From contig DCTM01000059.1 of assembly GCA_002329565.1 (NCBI GenBank), forward strand, positions 1 to 5,586: a DNA stretch of 5,586 bases. Reading direction: 5' to 3'. Positions 1-5,586 of this stretch are shown here, one piece after another; positions within the stretch are counted from its first letter, which is position 1, and every line of letters starts with the position of its first letter. Made by a program: the position numbers and the translations under genes. The notes under the pieces are model-generated. The model had not been told where the DNA came from, searched no databases, and saw nothing but the letters and a program-made list of their open reading frames with translations. This DNA is from Firmicutes bacterium UBA1440. GTDB lineage: Bacteria; Bacillota; Clostridia; Peptostreptococcales; Anaerovoracaceae.

Positions 1-372
1 AAGACCCATCATATCAGGTGTAGCTACTACAACGTCAAAATCAAACCAGTTTTCACCCTGGATTTTTGCAACCAGTTCTTCAGCACCTACATAGTCAGCT
101 CCTGCTGCCTCTGCTTCCTTGGCCTTGTCGCCTTTTGCAAATACCAAAACCTTAAGGGTTTTGCCTGTACCATGGGGAAGCACAACAACTCCTCTGACCT
201 GCTGGTCTGCATGTCTGCCGTCAACTCCGAGTTTAATGTGAGCTTCTATTGTCTCATCAAACTTAGCTGTTGCCGTTTTCAGTGTCAAATCAATCGCTTC
301 GTTGATATCGTAGACCTGCTGCTTGTCAAAAAGCTTTACAGCTTCTACATACTTTTTACCTCTTTTAGGCAT
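1..372 (-). CDS. rplA: 50S ribosomal protein L1, N-terminal part (runs off left edge)
   Basis: L1 is a 23S rRNA-binding protein of the large-subunit L1 stalk, where it helps release deacylated tRNA; in many bacteria it also represses its own operon by binding the mRNA. The reading frame from the ATG at 372 gives 124 residues before the window ends, about half of the usual 230 or so. It begins [11 protein letters not shown] and includes [15 protein letters not shown] and [12 protein letters not shown], both typical of the first half of L1. A strong AAGGAGG at 381-387 lies 8 bases before the ATG, which fixes the start. It is the last visible gene of the cluster, 90 bases downstream of rplK, and that gap can fold into a structure (see 399-450). 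Identification is secure; only the C-terminus is missing. Confidence 0.97.
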   Translation of the reverse strand, partial: MPKRGKKYVEAVKLFDKQQVYDINEAIDLTLKTATAKFDETIEAHIKLGVDGRHADQQVRGVVVLPHGTGKTLKVLVFAKGDKAKEAEAAGADYVGAEELVAKIQGENWFDFDVVVATPDMMGL

Positions 373-398
373 ATAATTTACCTCCTTGTGGTGCAAAC

Positions 399-450
399 GA
401 CCGTTTCCGTTTCTTGCCGTGCCTGTACGGCTGTGGTTGAAACATCGGTC
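399..450 (-). promoter_or_regulatory. Candidate structured RNA leader between rplK and rplA (possible L1 autoregulatory site)
   Basis: Read on the minus strand, GACCG (446-450) can pair with CGGUC (399-403). The helix can continue as UUUC with GAAA after a three-base bulge (AUG), giving about nine pairs. Inside it, GCCGU (427-431) pairs with ACGGC (416-420) around a six-base loop. The element ends 12 bases before the rplA Shine-Dalgarno sequence, so it could affect rplA translation. The pairing is seen directly in the sequence. L1 is known to bind mRNA structures in its own operon, but that this is such a site is inference. I did not match it base by base to a known L1-binding consensus. Confidence 0.4.
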
Positions 451-462
451 TCCCATCTTCCA

Positions 463-888
463 TTATTCTGTGATAACGATACCCATGCTTCTTGCTGTGC
501 CTTTGATCATCTCTGTTGCGGACTCCAGGTTCGCAGCATTCAGATCCGGCATCTTAATCTTCGCAATCTCTTCTGCCTGAGCTCTTGTAAGCGTGGCGAC
601 CTTGTTCTTGTTCGGTTCGCCTGATGCGTGTTCGAGTCCTGCCGCTTTCTTTAAAAGTACTGCTGCAGGAGGAGTCTTGCAGATAAACGTGAACGATCTG
701 TCCGAATATACCGTGATTACGACAGGGATGACCATTCCCGGCTGATCGGCAGTCTTTGCGTTGAACTGTTTACAGAAGTCCATAATGTTTACACCTTTCT
801 GACCAAGGGCAGGGCCAACAGGTGGCGCAGGTGTTGCATTTCCGGCTGCGATTTGAAGCTTAATAAAACCTTCTACTTTCTTTGCCAT
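463..888 (-). CDS. rplK: 50S ribosomal protein L11
   Basis: L11 binds the GTPase-associated region of 23S rRNA together with L10, and takes part in factor-dependent steps of translation and in RelA activation; the site is the target of thiostrepton. The 141-residue product has the usual family length. The proline-rich N-terminal domain contains [18 protein letters not shown] at about residues 21-38, which includes the prolines of the thiostrepton region. The C-terminal RNA-binding domain begins near residue 72 and includes [14 protein letters not shown] and an ending in [10 protein letters not shown]. The start is ATG at 888, with AAGGAGG at 894-900, five bases upstream. It lies 56 bases after nusG and 90 before rplA, the conserved order. 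Nothing in it is unusual. Confidence 0.98.
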   Translation of the reverse strand: MAKKVEGFIKLQIAAGNATPAPPVGPALGQKGVNIMDFCKQFNAKTADQPGMVIPVVITVYSDRSFTFICKTPPAAVLLKKAAGLEHASGEPNKNKVATLTRAQAEEIAKIKMPDLNAANLESATEMIKGTARSMGIVITE

Positions 889-903
889 TTTTTCCTCCTT
901 TCC

Positions 904-917
904 GCTGCTGTTGCAGC
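904..917 (-). other. Small hairpin just upstream of the rplK ribosome-binding site
   Basis: On the RNA this is GCUGC-AACA-GCAGC, a five-pair perfect stem with a four-base loop, in the 56-base gap between nusG and rplK. It ends three bases before the AAGGAGG of rplK. No U-run follows, so it is not an intrinsic terminator. It could influence ribosome access or RNA processing, or be incidental. Only the symmetry is seen; function is unknown. Confidence 0.35.
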
Positions 918-944
918 AAATTTCTTGACCTGTTTTAAGTGTTG

Positions 945-1517
945 CTAGACTTTATCTACCTGTCCGAACTCAAGTTCAACAGGCATATCTCTGCCGAACA
1001 TAGAAACGATTACACGCAAGGTTTGCTTCTCGCGGTTTACCTCTTCGACGACGCCCATAAAGCTCTCGAACGGTCCGTTGATTACCTTGATCGTGTCACC
1101 TACGTCTACATTCAGGTCAATCCAAATTTTTTCAATGCCCATTCTTCTGACTTCCTCATCGGAGAGAGGAATAGGCTCAGAACCATGTCCTACAAATCCC
1201 GTTACACCTTGTGTGTTGCGTACAAGATACCATGATTCGTTCGTAACAACCATCTTAACGATTACATAACCGGGGAACATTTTTCTGGTCTTAACCTTGC
1301 GCTGTCCGTTTTTAATCTCTATTCTGTCCTCTGTAGGCACAATAATATCGAGAATCAGATCTTGCATTCCTCTGTTCTCTACGATCTTTTCAATATTCAC
1401 TTTTACCTTGTTCTCGTGTCCGGAATACGTATGAACGACGTACCATTTGGCCTCCGTCTGTTCTTCCTGCTTGGCATCGAAATCAAGATTTTCACGATTG
1501 TTTTCCAATTCAGACAT
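945..1517 (-). CDS. nusG: Transcription termination/antitermination factor NusG
   Basis: NusG binds the clamp of RNA polymerase through its NGN domain and affects pausing and elongation; its KOW domain contacts Rho or ribosomal protein S10. The 190-residue product has the NGN domain from about residue 24 ([15 protein letters not shown]) to about 115, with the family signature [10 protein letters not shown] at 80-89. The KOW domain lies at about 138-165 ([17 protein letters not shown]). The first 23 residues form an acidic, probably disordered extension. I chose the ATG at 1517, with AGAAGG about six bases upstream. An in-frame ATG at 1562 would add 15 non-conserved residues and also has a GAGG at usable spacing, so the start is not fully settled. 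The gene lies between secE and rplK, the standard arrangement. Confidence 0.96.
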   Translation of the reverse strand: MSELENNRENLDFDAKQEEQTEAKWYVVHTYSGHENKVKVNIEKIVENRGMQDLILDIIVPTEDRIEIKNGQRKVKTRKMFPGYVIVKMVVTNESWYLVRNTQGVTGFVGHGSEPIPLSDEEVRRMGIEKIWIDLNVDVGDTIKVINGPFESFMGVVEEVNREKQTLRVIVSMFGRDMPVELEFGQVDKV

Positions 1518-1542
1518 ATTGTACCTTCTTTGCTCCGATCTC

Positions 1543-1556
1543 GCAGCTTGCGCTGC
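1543..1556 (-). other. Small GNRA-type hairpin in the secE-nusG gap
   Basis: On the RNA this is GCAGC-GCAA-GCUGC, a perfect five-pair stem closed by a GCAA tetraloop, an unusually stable loop type. It sits between the secE stop codon and the preferred nusG start. If nusG instead begins at 1562, the hairpin lies inside the coding region. No U-tract follows, so it is not a terminator. Possible roles are RNA stability or setting the nusG start, but no function can be shown from sequence. Confidence 0.35.
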
Positions 1557-1574
1557 CCACATACGAGCATCCTC

Positions 1575-1811
1575 TTACAGAGTGATACCCAGAATTCCCT
1601 TCAGTCCCACTAAAACAGCACTGTCAATGGCCCAAAATGCCAATGCAAAAAATGCACATGTAACAAGAACTACAACTGTGTATGAGGAAAGTTCTTTCTT
1701 GGTCGGCCATACGACCTTTTTCATTTCGATCTTAATGCCGCGGAAAGTCTCTTTGAAACTTGGTCTCCGCTTTTTAGGAGTCGAAGGGGCTTTTTTGTTT
1801 CCATCCGCCAT
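1575..1811 (-). CDS. secE: Preprotein translocase subunit SecE
   Basis: SecE is the small essential clamp subunit of the SecYEG protein-conducting channel in the cytoplasmic membrane. The product is 78 residues, consistent with the short single-span form of Gram-positive bacteria rather than the three-span enterobacterial form. A lysine-rich cytoplasmic N-terminus (about 1-25) precedes the amphipathic helix and the family signature KIEMKKVVWPTKKEL (27-41). One hydrophobic transmembrane segment follows at about 44-66. The start is ATG at 1811, with AAGGAG seven bases upstream. It follows rpmG by 16 bases and precedes nusG, the near-universal rpmG-secE-nusG order. No tRNA-Trp gene lies between rpmG and secE, although some bacteria have one there. 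Confidence 0.96.
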   Translation of the reverse strand: MADGNKKAPSTPKKRRPSFKETFRGIKIEMKKVVWPTKKELSSYTVVVLVTCAFFALAFWAIDSAVLVGLKGILGITL

Positions 1812-1827
1812 ATTTCTTTCTCCTTAA

Positions 1828-1989
1828 CTATTTTGTTTCTTTGTGAAGAGTATGATCCTTACAGAACTTGCAGTACTTCATCATTTCAATACGCTCGGGA
1901 TCGTTCTTTTTATTCTTCATAGTATTGTAATTTCTCTGCTTGCAGTCTGTGCATGCAAGGGTTACTTTTACTCTTGAACCTGCTGCCAC
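1828..1989 (-). CDS. rpmG: 50S ribosomal protein L33, zinc-binding four-cysteine form, GTG start
   Basis: L33 is a small large-subunit protein near the ribosomal exit site. The frame from GTG at 1989 to TAG at 1828-1830 encodes 53 residues, close to the usual 49-55. It contains [11 protein letters not shown] near the N-terminus and ends HTLHKETK. Two CxxC pairs (Cys13/Cys16 and Cys40/Cys43) form the zinc ribbon, marking the C+ paralogue type. Firmicutes often carry a second, cysteine-free copy made under zinc limitation; none is in this window. GAGGAGG at 1998-2004 sits eight bases before the GTG. Another in-frame GTG at 1998 overlaps that site and is an unlikely start. The gene is first in its cluster, right behind a good promoter. 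Confidence 0.95.
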   Translation of the reverse strand: MAAGSRVKVTLACTDCKQRNYNTMKNKKNDPERIEMMKYCKFCKDHTLHKETK

Positions 1990-2029
1990 TTGTTCCACCT
2001 CCTCTGTAATTGCATAAAGTCGCTAGATT

Positions 2030-2058
2030 AGTTTATATCAAAAGTAGGGTTCTGTCAA
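2030..2058 (-). promoter_or_regulatory. Sigma-70/SigA-type promoter of the rpmG-secE-nusG-rplK-rplA cluster
   Basis: The minus strand has a perfect TTGACA -35 box at 2053-2058. Two overlapping -10 candidates follow: TATAAA at 2032-2037 (15-base spacing) and TAAACT at 2030-2035 (17-base spacing, the canonical distance but a poorer hexamer). The start point would be near 2020-2024, giving a leader of about 30-35 bases before the rpmG GTG. Its place, directly ahead of the first gene of a ribosomal cluster and behind the last gene of a different operon, supports the call. The exact -10 box is uncertain. Confidence 0.68.
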
Positions 2059-2060
2059 GG

Positions 2061-2077
2061 TTTTTATCCGATAAAAA
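2061..2077 (-). promoter_or_regulatory. AT-rich inverted repeat next to the -35 box; possible UP element or operator
   Basis: Two perfect eight-base arms, TTTTTATC and GATAAAAA, are separated by one base. The repeat lies two bases upstream of the TTGACA box and five bases past the phoR stop codon. Its A and T tracts at roughly -40 to -58 resemble an UP element, the site bound by the RNA polymerase alpha subunit at strong ribosomal promoters. The dyad symmetry would also suit a small dimeric regulator. As an RNA hairpin it has almost no GC pairs and no following U-tract, so it is a poor terminator. Confidence 0.45.
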
Positions 2078-2082
2078 TGCGG

Positions 2083-3726
2083 TTAAAATGTCACAGCTAC
2101 CGCCGTTCCCTCGCCTTCACTGCTCTCGAGCGTTATCGCAGCCCCGTGATAAGCAGCGGAATGTTTGACGATCGAGAGGCCGAGCCCTGTACCGCCGACG
2201 CCCTTGGAATGGCTCTTGTCCACCCGGTAAAAGCGCTCGAAGATACGGCTGCGTTCGTAGGCGGGGATGCCGATACCGCTGTCGCGCACGACGACCTGTA
2301 CGGGATCGGCCGAGACGATGATCGCAACGCTACCCCCGTCCTTGTTGTACTTGACGGCGTTTTCGATCAGGTTGAACAGCATCTCGTCCAGCATATAAGG
2401 GATGCCGCTGACGACGGCCCGTTCCCCTTCGACCCGTATGGAGATTGCCCGCTTGGCGGCCTCCTCCGTTAGCCGCCGCATGACACTCTCCGCCAGCGCA
2501 TACAGATCAACATCGACCTTTTCTTCCTCGATCAGACCCTCATCAAAACGCGCGAGCTTGAGAATATCGTTGACAAGAGTCACCAACCGTGCTGCCTCGT
2601 CGTAGATCTTACCCGCAAACGGCTTGACGTCCTCGTCCTTGGCGATACCGTCGCGGATGATCTCCGCATAGCCGGAGATCGAGGTCAGCGGCGTCTTGAG
2701 CTCATGCGAGACGTTGGCGGTAAATTCCCTGCGGAAGTGGTCGCGCTGCTCCTTTTCGGTCACATCGAGGATGAAGAGCACGGCTCCCGCTACCTGCCCG
2801 TCACGCAGTACCGGATTGGCGATCAGCTGATAGATACGCCCCTGCAGGGAGAGTTCCTGCTCGTCACGGTGGCCTGCGAGTGCCGTCTCGGCCGCCGTAC
2901 GAAACGCCTCCTTGCGATTGAGGGCGAAAACGCTCGTATACATGGCGGGTTTCTCCACCTCGAGAATATCGGCCGCGCTTTGATTGCAGGAGACGATGCC
3001 GGCCTTTTTGTCGATGACGATCAACCCCTCGTTCATGTTTTCGGTGATGACGGAGAACTCCTCCTGTTTCTCGGTCATCTGCTCGATCTGCCGGTGAATC
3101 TGCTTGTTCTGGGCGGAGATGCGCGCCAAAAGGGGCGTCAGCTCTTCGTATTCGTTTTGATCCCCCGGATGTTCGAGATCGATGTGATTGATCGGCAGCA
3201 CGATCCGCCGCGAGAGTCGCGAGGCCAGCAACAAAGAAAGCAATATCGCAAACAGCACAACAAACAGGGTCGGCCAAAGGATATTTTTCAGCAACGCCGC
3301 TGTCGTAAACGAACTGTTGGAGACACGCAGGACAGATCCATCATCCAGCAACACCGCATAATAGAACGTCTTCACGGCCAAAGTGTCGGAATAGCGCTCG
3401 CTCGTGCCACTGCCCGCAGCCAAGGCCTCCTTCACTTCTTCACGATCGGCGTGGTTTGGCATGGCAGAGGGATTTGCCTCGTTATCGTAAAGTACCTTGC
3501 CGTCGTCTCCGACAATAGTGATTCGGTTGCCGTTGCGCTCAATGCGATCCAAATATGACTGTCCCTGAGTTTCTATGCCCCGAGATATATATACGGCATC
3601 GTTTTTGAGCTGTGCGGCATGCTCCTCGTAGTAGTAGTCCTGCAGCACTCCCATAATTAAGAAAAAAGAGGCAGCCATGACCGCGATAGCGACCGCAAAT
3701 ATTGAAGTAAATATCTTTCGCGTCAT
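2083..3726 (-). CDS. phoR: Phosphate-regulon sensor histidine kinase PhoR
   Basis: This is a membrane sensor kinase that autophosphorylates on histidine and passes phosphate to the adjacent response regulator under phosphate limitation. The 547 residues show a transmembrane segment at about 7-28, an extracytoplasmic sensor domain at about 29-145 (Cache-like by pattern), and a second membrane segment at about 146-168. A weak HAMP-like linker with coiled coil (about 170-222) and a PAS domain (about 223-325) follow. The kinase core has the H-box VSHELKTP with His341, the N-box with Asn452 and Asn456, the G1 box DSGIGIP (482-488), an F-box at 496-501 and the G2 box GTGLGL (512-517). All catalytic motifs are intact. 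The ATG overlaps the regulator's stop codon as ATGA, with GGAGG seven bases upstream. The PhoR name rests on the phoU/pst neighbours as well as domain order. GC content rises sharply from its 5' to its 3' part. Confidence 0.93.
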   Translation of the reverse strand: MTRKIFTSIFAVAIAVMAASFFLIMGVLQDYYYEEHAAQLKNDAVYISRGIETQGQSYLDRIERNGNRITIVGDDGKVLYDNEANPSAMPNHADREEVKEALAAGSGTSERYSDTLAVKTFYYAVLLDDGSVLRVSNSSFTTAALLKNILWPTLFVVLFAILLSLLLASRLSRRIVLPINHIDLEHPGDQNEYEELTPLLARISAQNKQIHRQIEQMTEKQEEFSVITENMNEGLIVIDKKAGIVSCNQSAADILEVEKPAMYTSVFALNRKEAFRTAAETALAGHRDEQELSLQGRIYQLIANPVLRDGQVAGAVLFILDVTEKEQRDHFRREFTANVSHELKTPLTSISGYAEIIRDGIAKDEDVKPFAGKIYDEAARLVTLVNDILKLARFDEGLIEEEKVDVDLYALAESVMRRLTEEAAKRAISIRVEGERAVVSGIPYMLDEMLFNLIENAVKYNKDGGSVAIIVSADPVQVVVRDSGIGIPAYERSRIFERFYRVDKSHSKGVGGTGLGLSIVKHSAAYHGAAITLESSEGEGTAVAVTF

Positions 3727-4409
3727 ATAGCGTCCTCCGGTATTTTATAGCCGATGCCACGCACTGTTTCAATCAGATTGCCGCAATCCCCAAGCTTTCT
3801 GCGCAAGGTTCTGATATGAACATCTACAGTACGACTTTCACCGTCAAAATCATAACCCCAAATCTCGTTTAGGATACGATCGCGTGTCAACACCTTACCT
3901 TTGTGCTTCATCAGCATAACCAAAAGTTCGAACTCTTTCAGTGTGAGGATTACTGCTTCGCCGGCTGCCGTAACACTGTGCTTGGAGACAGAGACTCGCA
4001 AATCTCCGGCCTTATACTCGCAGTCTTCACACTCTGTGTTCTCCCGGGGTATGCGTCGAAGCAGCGCCTTCACACGCGCAATCAGTTCCATCATACCAAA
4101 CGGCTTTGGAATATAATCGTCGGCTCCGTTGTCAAGTCCCAGTACCCTGTCGTATTCCGTGGACTTGGCAGTAAGCATGATGACCGGCAGGTTGCCGGTG
4201 TCGTTGCCGGAGCGCAGATAATGCAGCACCTGTAATCCATCCTCTTCGGGCAACATAATATCGAGCAGTACAAGGGAAGGCAATTTCTCCTTAACAGCCT
4301 TCTTGAATTCTGACGGTTTTTCAAAACCACGCGCAGGCATACCTGTATTGTTTAACGTATAGACAACCAGCTCTCTGATGCTGCGATCATCTTCCAGAAC
4401 ATAAATCAT
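3723..4409 (-). CDS. phoP: PhoB/PhoP-type phosphate response regulator (OmpR family)
   Basis: This is a DNA-binding response regulator, the likely partner of PhoR, that activates phosphate-starvation genes when phosphorylated. The 228 residues have a receiver domain (about 1-118) with the acidic pair Asp7/Asp8, the phosphoacceptor Asp50 in LVLLDIMLP, the switch Thr80 and Lys102 in PKPFG. A short linker with CEDC (127-130) leads to a winged-helix domain (about 134-225) with LTLKEFELL and the recognition-helix signature SRTVDVHIRTLRRKLG (192-207). It ends with the typical VRGIGYKI. The start is ATG at 4409, with GAGGAG seven bases upstream. It is 19 bases after phoU and overlaps phoR by four. 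The symbol could equally be phoB: Firmicute usage varies, and the residues alone do not decide it. Confidence 0.92.
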   Translation of the reverse strand: MIYVLEDDRSIRELVVYTLNNTGMPARGFEKPSEFKKAVKEKLPSLVLLDIMLPEEDGLQVLHYLRSGNDTGNLPVIMLTAKSTEYDRVLGLDNGADDYIPKPFGMMELIARVKALLRRIPRENTECEDCEYKAGDLRVSVSKHSVTAAGEAVILTLKEFELLVMLMKHKGKVLTRDRILNEIWGYDFDGESRTVDVHIRTLRRKLGDCGNLIETVRGIGYKIPEDAI

Positions 4410-4428
4410 ATGCTGTCTCCTCGAGAAC

Positions 4429-5064
4429 TTAATGTTTCCCCGTGATCGAAAACACGACCCACTCCGCCAGATTGACGGCGTGATCGCCGATACGCTCCAG
4501 ATACTTCGCCACCATCAGAAAATCAGCACACATCTCGCCGTCGGCTGTACCCTTGCCGATGGTGTCGATAACTTCCTTGCGCGTCTTGTCGAACAGGGCA
4601 TCGACTTTATCGTCGTCGCGCATGACGCTGTAGGCCAGCTCGAGATCCTTTTTCACATAGGAGTCGATGCTCTTGGTGACCATCGAGGCAGCCTCCTCGC
4701 CCATCTCGCGGATGGTCCTCTCACAGACAGAATGCCCTCCTGTAATAAACCTACTGATTTCCCCGATATCATAGGCTTGGTCGCCTATGCGCTCCATGTC
4801 GGAAATCATCTTCAACGCCGACGAGATCATCCGCAGATCGCTCGCCACCGGCTGATGTTGCAGCAGCAGCTTCAAACATAGGCTTTCAATTTCCTTTTCC
4901 TTCTTGTCCAAGTCCTCTTCGGCATCGGACAGACGCTGTACAATGGTATCGTCCGGTTCAAACAGGGCCTTCATAGACATCTCGATGGCGTCTTCGCACA
5001 TTGCACCCATTTTTATCAGTTCAACATTCAAAATTTCCATTTGTTCATCAAGACGACTTCTCAT
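4429..5064 (-). CDS. phoU: Phosphate signalling regulator PhoU
   Basis: PhoU is a cytoplasmic, membrane-associated helical protein that links the Pst transporter to PhoR and keeps the Pho response off when phosphate is plentiful. The 211 residues form two PhoU repeats, each a three-helix bundle, with the paired metal-binding signatures ERIGDQAYD (91-99) and ERIGDHAVN (190-198). The length is normal and the N-terminus (RSRLDEQMEILN) typical. The start is ATG at 5064, which overlaps the pstB stop as TGATG and lies eight bases from GGGGAGG (5073-5079). A GTG at 5067 would add one residue with only five-base spacing and is less likely. It is 19 bases ahead of the response regulator, so coupled expression with pstB and phoPR is expected. 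Confidence 0.96.
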   Translation of the reverse strand: MRSRLDEQMEILNVELIKMGAMCEDAIEMSMKALFEPDDTIVQRLSDAEEDLDKKEKEIESLCLKLLLQHQPVASDLRMISSALKMISDMERIGDQAYDIGEISRFITGGHSVCERTIREMGEEAASMVTKSIDSYVKKDLELAYSVMRDDDKVDALFDKTRKEVIDTIGKGTADGEMCADFLMVAKYLERIGDHAVNLAEWVVFSITGKH

Positions 5065-5586
5065 CACCCAAACCTCCCCGTAATGTAATCTTCCGTGCGT
5101 TTGTCGATCGGCATCGAAAACAGCTCTTCCGTCCTGCCGAATTCAATCACCTCTCCTAAAAGGAAAAACGCGGTTCTGTCCGATATCCTGACTGCCTGTT
5201 GCATGTTATGCGTTACCATAACAATAGTATAGTCTTTTTTTAATTGCACGGCAAGCTCTTCTATCTTCGAGGTCGAGATTGGGTCGAGCGCGCTGGTTGG
5301 TTCGTCCATCAACAGGACCTCCGGCTTGACCGCCAAGGCTCTGGCAATGCAGATTCTCTGCTGCTGTCCGCCCGAAATACCGAGGGCACTCTTGTTCAAG
5401 CGATCCTTGACCTCGTCCCAGATGGCTGCGTCGCGCAGGGATTGTTCGACAATCTCGTCAAGTCTGACCTTGGAACGAATGCCGTGTGTGCGCGGCCCAA
5501 AGGCGATGTTGTCATAGATGGTCATCGGAAACGGGTTCGGCTTTTGAAATACCATGCCGACCCGCTTGCGCAGCAGGTTGATGTCC
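5064..5586 (-). CDS. pstB: Phosphate ABC transporter ATP-binding protein PstB, C-terminal part (5' end beyond right edge)
   Basis: PstB is the ATPase subunit that drives the PstSCAB high-affinity phosphate importer at the inner face of the membrane. The window holds the last 173 residues of about 250; the Walker A loop lies outside. Visible in order are the Q-loop ([12 protein letters not shown], partial residues 9-20), the ABC signature SGGQQQR (71-77), Walker [12 protein letters not shown] (91-101) and the H-loop histidine in VTHNM (124-128). The stretches [18 protein letters not shown] and [19 protein letters not shown] are characteristic of PstB among ABC ATPases. The methionine at 5555 is internal, because the frame stays open and PstB-like to the window edge. 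The stop codon overlaps the phoU ATG by one base. Confidence 0.96.
   Translation of the reverse strand, partial: DINLLRKRVGMVFQKPNPFPMTIYDNIAFGPRTHGIRSKVRLDEIVEQSLRDAAIWDEVKDRLNKSALGISGGQQQRICIARALAVKPEVLLMDEPTSALDPISTSKIEELAVQLKKDYTIVMVTHNMQQAVRISDRTAFFLLGEVIEFGRTEELFSMPIDKRTEDYITGRFG

Noticed and set aside
172..624. 150-residue plus-strand open frame across rplA, the gap and rplK
   Set aside because: It is antisense to two secure ribosomal genes, is rich in cysteine, serine and leucine like many antisense frames, has no ribosome-binding site and resembles no family.
889..944. Internal promoter before rplK
   Set aside because: The 56-base gap has no convincing -35/-10 pair; TAAAAC and nearby AT-rich bases lack a matching -35 at proper spacing.
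1812..1827. tRNA gene between rpmG and secE
   Set aside because: Some bacteria have tRNA-Trp here, but the gap is only 16 bases and holds just the secE ribosome-binding site.
2061..2077. Intrinsic terminator for phoR
   Set aside because: The inverted repeat is almost wholly A-T, its loop is tight, and no U-tract follows the stem, so it does not meet the usual terminator form.
2864..3277. 137-residue minus-strand open frame in another frame of phoR
   Set aside because: It lies entirely inside the PhoR frame and is arginine- and alanine-rich as expected of a shifted frame; there is no sign of a frameshift in phoR.
2704..3558. 284-residue plus-strand open frame opposite phoR
   Set aside because: It is a long antisense shadow that GC-rich codons of phoR would produce. 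It has no recognisable domain, and phoR on the other strand has every kinase motif intact.
4432..4881. 149-residue plus-strand open frame opposite phoU
   Set aside because: It is the antisense shadow of phoU, with no supporting start signal or family resemblance.

Overview
The window reads as ordinary chromosomal core sequence from a low-to-mid GC Firmicute, most likely a member of the Clostridia; I cannot place it more closely. The evidence is strong AAGGAGG/GGAGG ribosome-binding sites before nearly every gene, a short single-span SecE, a four-cysteine L33, and a phosphate operon in the order pstB-phoU-response regulator-phoR. All nine genes lie on the minus strand, so transcription runs from high to low coordinates.

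Right part (5586 down to 2083): the distal half of a phosphate-uptake operon. It holds the C-terminal two thirds of PstB (ATPase of the Pst phosphate ABC transporter), PhoU (its negative regulator), an OmpR-family response regulator of the PhoB/PhoP type, and the membrane sensor kinase PhoR. The genes are tightly packed: pstB and phoU overlap, phoU and the regulator are 19 bases apart, and the regulator and phoR overlap by ATGA. The Pst transporter reports phosphate status, PhoU passes it to PhoR, and PhoR phosphorylates the regulator, which normally activates the pst operon. The operon promoter and pstS/pstC/pstA are presumably beyond the right edge.

Junction (2082 down to 1990): 93 bases with no convincing terminator for phoR. 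It carries a promoter with a perfect TTGACA -35, preceded by an AT-rich inverted repeat that resembles an UP element.

Left part (1989 down to 1): the conserved rpmG-secE-nusG-rplK-rplA cluster: ribosomal protein L33 (a short GTG-start gene), the SecE translocase subunit, transcription factor NusG, ribosomal protein L11, and the N-terminal 124 residues of L1. Short hairpins sit in the secE-nusG and nusG-rplK gaps. The 90-base rplK-rplA gap can fold into a larger structure that may be a feedback site for L1.

No mobile element, CRISPR array, tRNA, rRNA or unknown gene is visible, and no stretch over 300 bases lacks a gene. I did not find a new biological system. The points worth a second look are the rplK-rplA leader structure, the terminator-poor junction between the two operons, and patchy base composition across the phosphate genes.
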